From the NCBI GenBank assembly GCA_016937915.1, contig JAFGVR010000235.1:1-12004 (forward strand): 12,004 nt of DNA, given 5' to 3'. A program made the position numbers and the translations under genes. Below the pieces are notes generated by a model that was not told the origin of the DNA, did not search any database, and saw nothing but the letters and a program-made list of their open reading frames with translations. This stretch comes from Campylobacterales bacterium. Lineage in GTDB: Bacteria; Campylobacterota; Campylobacteria; Campylobacterales; Sulfurimonadaceae. Below are positions 7,500 through 12,004 of this stretch, in pieces (the first letter of the stretch is position 1; each line of letters opens with the position of its first letter).

Positions 7500-7994
7500 A
7501 TGAGCATAAAAAACATTCAAATCCGGACATTAACTTTTTCATACGATGGCGTAGAAGACAGGATAAGGCTTTCTATAAACTATCAAGATTTAAAAACTAG
7601 AATAGATATGATGATAACTAGAAGTTTTATCATAAGGCTTTTACCAACTATAGAGGAGTATATCTATAAACACTACCCAAATGAAAATTTGGAAGATGAG
7701 GTTCATCTAGAGATACCAAGTGATAAAGAATCTTCTTCAGATAATCAAGAGGTTATTTCTAAAAGTGTAAAAGAGACAAATATGGAGGATTTGGAACTTT
7801 ATAAAAGTAGAGAAGACCTACTTTTTACCATCAATCTAAAATATGATAAAACATCTAACCTAACAGTTTTTGAGTTTATCTCAAAAAATAATTATAAAGC
7901 TGTAACAAACTGTAATGTAGAGTTTTTGAAAAATATCATAAAATCTTTAAGAACATCTATCCCAAAAGTATCTTGGGGGATAGGTTACTTGTAG
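7500..7994 (+). CDS. hypothetical protein of 164 residues
   Basis: I do not recognise this protein. It has no signal peptide or membrane segment and is probably cytoplasmic. Residues 1-60 form a likely beta-then-helix unit (IRTLTFSYDGVEDRIRLSIN, then TRSFIIRLLPTIEEYIYKHY). A very acidic, serine-rich linker follows (about 61-98, for example PSDKESSSDNQEV), then a C-terminal unit with alternating strands (DLLFTINLKY, NLTVFEFIS) and a helix (VEFLKNIIKSL). The ATG at 7500 is preceded only by AAGAG ending 2 bases before it, an unusually short spacing. No other in-frame ATG occurs before residue 37, so the start is still the best choice. It stands alone, divergent from dnaB and convergent with ispG, with 7 bases between the two stops. 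Codon use looks like that of its neighbours, so it is very likely a real gene. Confidence 0.75.
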   Translation: MSIKNIQIRTLTFSYDGVEDRIRLSINYQDLKTRIDMMITRSFIIRLLPTIEEYIYKHYPNENLEDEVHLEIPSDKESSSDNQEVISKSVKETNMEDLELYKSREDLLFTINLKYDKTSNLTVFEFISKNNYKAVTNCNVEFLKNIIKSLRTSIPKVSWGIGYL

Positions 7995-8002
7995 TGTAAC
8001 CT
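7982..8002. terminator. small hairpin between convergent genes, possible weak terminator
   Basis: AGGTTAC at 7982-7988 pairs perfectly with GTAACCT at 7996-8002 around a 7-base loop that contains the TAG stop of the upstream gene. It sits exactly where two convergent genes end, so it could slow polymerase from either side. There is no T-tract on either strand after the stem, so it does not look like a classical intrinsic terminator. Confidence 0.25.
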
Positions 8003-9063
8003 TACTCAGCTTCCCCAGCCATCTTCTCAACTTCAGCTACAAATCTATCAACCAAAGCATCCTCTTTTAAGTCGGCTACTTTTTCCCCTTTGACCATTAT
8101 CATCCCTTTCCCTTTGCCATACGCTATGGCTACATCGGCGTGGGCTGCTTCACCTAGGGCATTTACAACGCATCCCATCACTGAGACATTTAGGGGTGTT
8201 TTTATGTGTGCAGTTCTTTTTTCTATCTCAGCGACTGCACTAACAAGGTCAACTTCGATGCGTCCACATGTTGGGCATGAGATGATATTTAGTCCATCTT
8301 TTGCAGCACCGCTATCTTTTAGGATAGCTCTGGCTACATTTATCTCCTCTTCAAGCTCACCTGTGATTGATACCCTCATAGTATCACCTATGCCATCAAG
8401 TAGCAATGCACCAAGACCTATGGAGCTTTTTACAGTTGCGTGAAAGAGAGTACCAGCTTCGGTAACTCCAAGGTGAAATGGGTAATTGTTTTGTGGGCGA
8501 AGCATTCTGTATGCATCTACAGTTCTTTGAACATCACTAGCTTTTAGAGATATCTTGATATCATCAAATCCCAAATCTTCCAAGTACTTGATATTGTACT
8601 GTGCAGATGCTACCATCCCCTCAGCCGTGGGACCGTATTTGAGATCAAACTGTTTCTCTAGACTTCCGCTATTTACTCCGATGCGAATAGGTAGGTTTCG
8701 CTCTTTACAAGCTTTTACCACTTCAGCTACTCTCTCTTTTGAGCCGATATTTCCAGGGTTTATGCGGATGCAGTCCACCACTTCAGCAGCTATGAGAGCG
8801 TACTTGTGATTAAAGTGGATATCTGCTACAAGGGGGAGTTCGATGCGTTTTTTTATCTCTTTAAGAGCTAGTGCGTCCTCCATGTGTGGCACTGCACATC
8901 TAACTATATCACATCCTGCAAAGTGAAGCCTTCTTATCTGCTCCACTGTAGCATCTACATCTGCTGTTTTTGAGTATGTCATAGACTGAACACTTATAGG
9001 TGCATCACCACCAACAGCTACATTTCCGACAAATATTTGTTTAGTAGGGTATCTTTTTATCAT
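8002..9063 (-). CDS. ispG: 4-hydroxy-3-methylbut-2-en-1-yl diphosphate synthase (IspG/GcpE)
   Basis: IspG is the iron-sulfur enzyme that converts methylerythritol 2,4-cyclodiphosphate to HMBPP, the penultimate step of the MEP isoprenoid pathway in the cytoplasm. The 353 residues match the usual bacterial length. The N-terminal TIM-barrel shows [51 protein letters not shown] and [11 protein letters not shown]. The C-terminal reductase-like domain shows ISCPTCGR (Cys263, Cys266) and [11 protein letters not shown] (Cys298, Glu305), which are the three Cys and one Glu that hold the 4Fe-4S cluster. In many other bacteria the last motif reads NGPGE instead of NALGE. The ATG at 9061-9063 has no strong Shine-Dalgarno. 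It is transcribed alone, divergent from the c-di-GMP gene. Confidence 0.97.
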   Translation of the reverse strand: MIKRYPTKQIFVGNVAVGGDAPISVQSMTYSKTADVDATVEQIRRLHFAGCDIVRCAVPHMEDALALKEIKKRIELPLVADIHFNHKYALIAAEVVDCIRINPGNIGSKERVAEVVKACKERNLPIRIGVNSGSLEKQFDLKYGPTAEGMVASAQYNIKYLEDLGFDDIKISLKASDVQRTVDAYRMLRPQNNYPFHLGVTEAGTLFHATVKSSIGLGALLLDGIGDTMRVSITGELEEEINVARAILKDSGAAKDGLNIISCPTCGRIEVDLVSAVAEIEKRTAHIKTPLNVSVMGCVVNALGEAAHADVAIAYGKGKGMIMVKGEKVADLKEDALVDRFVAEVEKMAGEAE

Positions 9064-9166
9064 GGGGTAATTCTATCTTTTTTGGGATTAGAAAGTGATA
9101 AAATAGTTCTTTTAGTGTTTGTTAGATAGAATTTAAAATCATAATTTATTATAATGGGGTATCTGT
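9064..9166. promoter_or_regulatory. divergent promoter region with a symmetric -10 hexamer
   Basis: The gap between ispG and the c-di-GMP gene contains ATTATAAT at 9148-9155, which is its own reverse complement. It therefore supplies TATAAT on the plus strand (9150-9155) and TATAAT on the minus strand (complement of 9148-9153). A plus-strand transcript would begin near 9162, and a minus-strand one near 9141 with an ispG leader of about 77 bases. -35 elements are not clear on either side. Confidence 0.5.
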
Positions 9167-11566
9167 TTGTTTTTCAAAAAAGATTTAAATATCTATATTA
9201 TGCTGTTTTTAACATTGGTTTTACCTTTGGTTGTTGGGCTTTATATGCAAAACTTTTCTCAGTGGAGATATGTTAGTGTACCTCTTCATTCGCTCTTAGA
9301 AGCTAGTGGTGCTATGATAGCTTTTATTATAAGTGCTATTATATTTTTGATGTATAAAAGTTTATTAGAGTTTAACCATTTTCATAGAGCCTCTTTTGCA
9401 CTTTTGTCTATGGGGGTATTTGATGCGTTTCATGCTATGACATATCCTGGTGAGATGTTTGTATGGCTTCATTCTCTTGCTATATTTTTTGGTGGTATCA
9501 TCTTCGCACTTGTTTGGATGCCAGATACAAAGGTTAGTAGAGGTTCTTATATTTATCTCCCTATAGTTATATCTTTTGCTTCTATAGCTGTATCAATCAT
9601 CTCTATGAGTTATCCAGATATAGTCCCTCAGATGTTAAATGAAAAAAATGAGTTCACAGATACTGCAAATATTTTAAATATGGTTGGCGGCTCTATGTTT
9701 GTGGTAGCCTCTTTTTATTTTATAAAAAAATATATACAAAATCATGAGTTAGATGATCTCCTTTTTGCTGGGCATACTATGCTTTTTGGTAGTGCTGGAA
9801 TCTTGTTTTTCTTCTCAACACTTTGGGATATGCAGTGGTGGTTTTGGCACTCTTTGAGACTTCTTGCCTATATAGTTTCGTTATATTTTATGTTTGAGGT
9901 TTTTTATAAAAATGTAAAAAAATTAGAATATTCAAATAAAAAGTTTTTTCATACAAATATTAATTTAAATAACTCGATAAAACTTTTAGAGGAGTATAAA
10001 AATGCAATCTATCAATCTAGCATCATCTCAACATCAGACCTTGATGGAAATATAACTTATGTAAATGATGAACTTTTAAAGGTGACTGGTTATAGTAGAG
10101 ATGAGCTTATGGGACAACCACACAGCATCTTAAGGCATCCAGATACATCTAAAGAGGTTTTTGCAGAGCTTTGGGAGAGTATAAAAAGTGGTAAAACATA
10201 TAAAGGTTTTGTAAAAAATCGTAAAAAAGATGGTAGTAGTTTTTATGTAAAACTTACAATTGTCCCTATTTTTGATAGTGATGGGGAAGTGTTTGAGTAT
10301 TTGGCATTAAGAGATAATGTTAGTGAGCTTGTTAAAAGTCAAAAAGAGCTTAAGAGAAACTTTTTTACAGATGCTCTAACAGGACTTGATAACAGATTTA
10401 AGTTAAATGAAGATCTAAAAAGATTGTTTGATATCCATATAGCACTTTTAAATATAGATAATTTTAAAAGTATAAACGATTTTTATGGTCAAGAGTTTGG
10501 TGATGAATTATTAAAGATAGTAGCAAATGATATCTTAGAAAAAACATCTCAAAATGGTTATAGTTTGTATAGAAATCACGGAGATGAATTTGTAGTTGTT
10601 ACAAAAGAGGATGATGATTTTGAGGAGTTTATAGCTTTTATATTGTCTTTGATAAGTGGTTTTACAAATAAAAGCTTAAAACTTCGCACTAATGATATAC
10701 ATATAAATATAACTTGTGGATTGGTTGAATCTTCAAAAGAGATTATAAAAGCAGACCTTGCTCTAAAAGAGGCAAAAAAACTTAAAAAAGAGTATATAGT
10801 TTATAACGATAATCTAAATATAAATAAGATTTTTAAAAACAATATACTTTGGTCAAAAAAAATCAAAACGGCACTTGATGAAGATAGGATAGTGGTATTT
10901 TTACAACCAATATATGAAAATTCGACACAAATGGTACAAAAGTATGAGGCACTTGTTAGATATATAGAAGATGATGGGAAAATCATATCACCTTTTGAGT
11001 TTTTAGAGGCTGCTAAGAGGACTAAACTTTACTTTAATATCACAAAACGGGTTATAAGAGAGGTATTTAAAATCTTAAATGAAACAGATAACGAGATAAG
11101 TATAAATATCTGTGCAGAAGATATCTTAAATGATGATGTTAGAGGTTATCTTTTAAATATGATACAAACATCTAAAAATTCAAATAAACTTGTAGTTGAA
11201 CTTGTTGAGTCTGAGGGGATAGAGGGTTTTGATGAGATAATCAAGTTTATAGAGGAGATAAAAGAGTCTGATGTAAAACTTGCTATTGATGATTTTGGAA
11301 CAGGATATAGTAACTTTGAGTATCTTTTAAAACTCAAAGCTGATTATATTAAGATAGATGGAAGTATGATAAAAGATATAGTAACAAATGTAAATAACTA
11401 CAATGTAGTTGAGACTATAGTTATATTTGCAAGAAAAAATGGGATGAAAGTTATAGCTGAGTTTGTTTCATCTAAAGAGATACAAGACAAGATTTTAGAG
11501 CTTGGTATAGATTTTTCTCAAGGATATTTTATAGATAAACCAAAACCTTGGAGCCAGATAAGATGA
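9167..11566 (+). CDS. membrane-bound PAS-GGDEF-EAL cyclic-di-GMP protein, probable phosphodiesterase
   Basis: This 799-residue protein is predicted to adjust cyclic-di-GMP levels in response to a membrane signal. About 8 membrane segments (roughly 10-247) form an integral sensor with HSLLEASGAMIAF and GVFDAFHAMTYPG, resembling the MASE3 type. A PAS domain follows (about 280-385; DLDGNITYVNDELLKVTGYS, RHPD, KNRKKDGSSFYVKL). The GGDEF domain (about 400-545) keeps LNIDNFKSINDFYG, but its signature reads HGDEF at 471-475. The EAL domain (about 565-795) is intact: EALVR with Glu594, Asn647, Glu678, DDFGTGYS at 708-715, Lys729, Glu765 and Gln785. It is therefore likely an active phosphodiesterase with a weakened or regulatory GGDEF part. 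The start used is TTG at 9167 with GGGG 7 bases upstream; ATG at 9200 (residue 12) is the alternative. The stop overlaps the next gene as ATGA. Confidence 0.92.
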   Translation: MFFKKDLNIYIMLFLTLVLPLVVGLYMQNFSQWRYVSVPLHSLLEASGAMIAFIISAIIFLMYKSLLEFNHFHRASFALLSMGVFDAFHAMTYPGEMFVWLHSLAIFFGGIIFALVWMPDTKVSRGSYIYLPIVISFASIAVSIISMSYPDIVPQMLNEKNEFTDTANILNMVGGSMFVVASFYFIKKYIQNHELDDLLFAGHTMLFGSAGILFFFSTLWDMQWWFWHSLRLLAYIVSLYFMFEVFYKNVKKLEYSNKKFFHTNINLNNSIKLLEEYKNAIYQSSIISTSDLDGNITYVNDELLKVTGYSRDELMGQPHSILRHPDTSKEVFAELWESIKSGKTYKGFVKNRKKDGSSFYVKLTIVPIFDSDGEVFEYLALRDNVSELVKSQKELKRNFFTDALTGLDNRFKLNEDLKRLFDIHIALLNIDNFKSINDFYGQEFGDELLKIVANDILEKTSQNGYSLYRNHGDEFVVVTKEDDDFEEFIAFILSLISGFTNKSLKLRTNDIHINITCGLVESSKEIIKADLALKEAKKLKKEYIVYNDNLNINKIFKNNILWSKKIKTALDEDRIVVFLQPIYENSTQMVQKYEALVRYIEDDGKIISPFEFLEAAKRTKLYFNITKRVIREVFKILNETDNEISINICAEDILNDDVRGYLLNMIQTSKNSNKLVVELVESEGIEGFDEIIKFIEEIKESDVKLAIDDFGTGYSNFEYLLKLKADYIKIDGSMIKDIVTNVNNYNVVETIVIFARKNGMKVIAEFVSSKEIQDKILELGIDFSQGYFIDKPKPWSQIR

Positions 11567-12004
11567 GATTTTTTTCTATAGTGTTATTTGTTATTTTATT
11601 TATTCTCCTCTCTTTATATATCTTTATCAAACAAAAAGAGGATACTATCAAGATAGGTGTTTTATACTCTAAAACAGGAACTATGAAAAGTGAAGAGAGT
11701 GTTATATATGATATGCTCAATTTTGCTGTTGAGGAGTTAAACCAAAATGGTGGTGTTTTAAATAAAAAAGTGGAGATAGTGGAGTATGATGGAGCATCTG
11801 AACCTATGGAGTTTGAAAAAGGGGCAAAAGTTTTTATCGATAATGGTATAAAAGTTATATTTGGTTGTTGGACTTCAGCATCTAGAAAAGCTGTTAAAGA
11901 GATAATAGAAGATAATGATGCTTTACTCTTTTACCCTGTTCAATATGAGGGTGTTGAGAGTTCAAAAGATATAGTTTATTTGGGTTCAACTCCAAATCAA
12001 CAGA
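11563..12004 (+). CDS. membrane-anchored protein with UrtA-type solute-binding domain, 3' end cut off
   Basis: The frame is open from ATG at 11563 to the window edge, giving 147 residues. One hydrophobic segment (about 4-22) is followed by a basic stretch and then a periplasmic-binding fold: IKIGVLYSKTGTM, then FAVEELNQNGGVLNKKVEIV, YDGASEP, VIFGCWTSASRKAV at 98-111, LLFYPVQYEG at 121-130, and GSTPNQQ. These last motifs are the hallmark of the UrtA/AmiC/FmdD group, which bind urea or short amides. The leader has neither a lipobox nor a clear cleavage site, so it looks like a signal anchor rather than an exported binding protein. Overlap of 4 bases with the c-di-GMP gene and GGAG at 11550-11553 show tight coupling. 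It may be the sensor part of a larger signalling protein (kinase, cyclase or receptor); the C-terminus is not visible, so this is inference. Confidence 0.82.
   Translation, partial: MRFFSIVLFVILFILLSLYIFIKQKEDTIKIGVLYSKTGTMKSEESVIYDMLNFAVEELNQNGGVLNKKVEIVEYDGASEPMEFEKGAKVFIDNGIKVIFGCWTSASRKAVKEIIEDNDALLFYPVQYEGVESSKDIVYLGSTPNQQ

Noticed and set aside
7982..8002. Calling the hairpin a strong bidirectional terminator
   Set aside because: The 7-base stem is short and no T-run follows on either strand; it is kept only as a weak candidate.
8090..8443. Open plus-strand frame of 117 codons opposite ispG
   Set aside because: ispG is fully supported by its cluster ligands. The opposite frame is rich in Ser/Pro/Ala, as expected from antisense reading, and has no independent support.
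11563..12004. Calling the last gene urtA of a urea ABC transporter
   Set aside because: The binding-domain motifs fit, but the uncleaved anchor and coupling to an EAL gene argue against a plain transporter component, and no permease genes are visible.

Overview
The window looks like chromosomal DNA of a Campylobacterota (epsilonproteobacterial) species, probably free-living and Sulfurimonas-like. The evidence is the AT-rich composition with dense, overlapping genes, a short ComEC without a nuclease domain directly downstream of dnaB (the same gene order as the comE3/dnaB pair of Helicobacter pylori), LPP20-family lipoproteins, and an IspG with the C-terminal Cys/Cys/Cys/Glu cluster. The genus is an inference.

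Layout. (1) Bases 1-3611, plus strand: a tightly overlapping operon of cell-envelope genes. It holds the 3' part of an LPP20-like protein, an MltC-type lytic transglycosylase, a lipoprotein with CsgG/LpoB-like and FlgT-C-like regions, and a second LPP20 lipoprotein that starts at TTG. (2) Bases 3597-7349, minus strand: dnaB followed 3 bases later by comEC. The dnaB frame carries a full-size intein of 343 residues with two LAGLIDADG motifs. It is inserted inside the Walker A motif, between the essential Lys and Thr. (3) Bases 7350-7499: a divergent promoter region with two perfect palindromes. (4) Bases 7500-7994, plus strand: a 164-residue protein I do not recognise. (5) Bases 8002-9063, minus strand: ispG of the MEP isoprenoid pathway. 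(6) Bases 9064-9166: a second divergent promoter region with a symmetric -10 hexamer. (7) Bases 9167-12004, plus strand: a membrane-bound PAS-GGDEF-EAL cyclic-di-GMP protein. It overlaps by 4 bases the start of a membrane-anchored protein with a UrtA-type solute-binding domain, which runs off the window.

The genes fall into four functional blocks. The first is an envelope/peptidoglycan lipoprotein set, possibly linked to flagellar outer-membrane structures. The second is replication plus DNA uptake, hosting a mobile intein. The third is isoprenoid precursor synthesis. The fourth is a putative ligand-sensing c-di-GMP module. The most notable items are the Walker-A intein, the four-gene lipoprotein/MltC operon, and the coupling of the UrtA-like protein to the phosphodiesterase. 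I saw no RNA gene, CRISPR array or insertion sequence.
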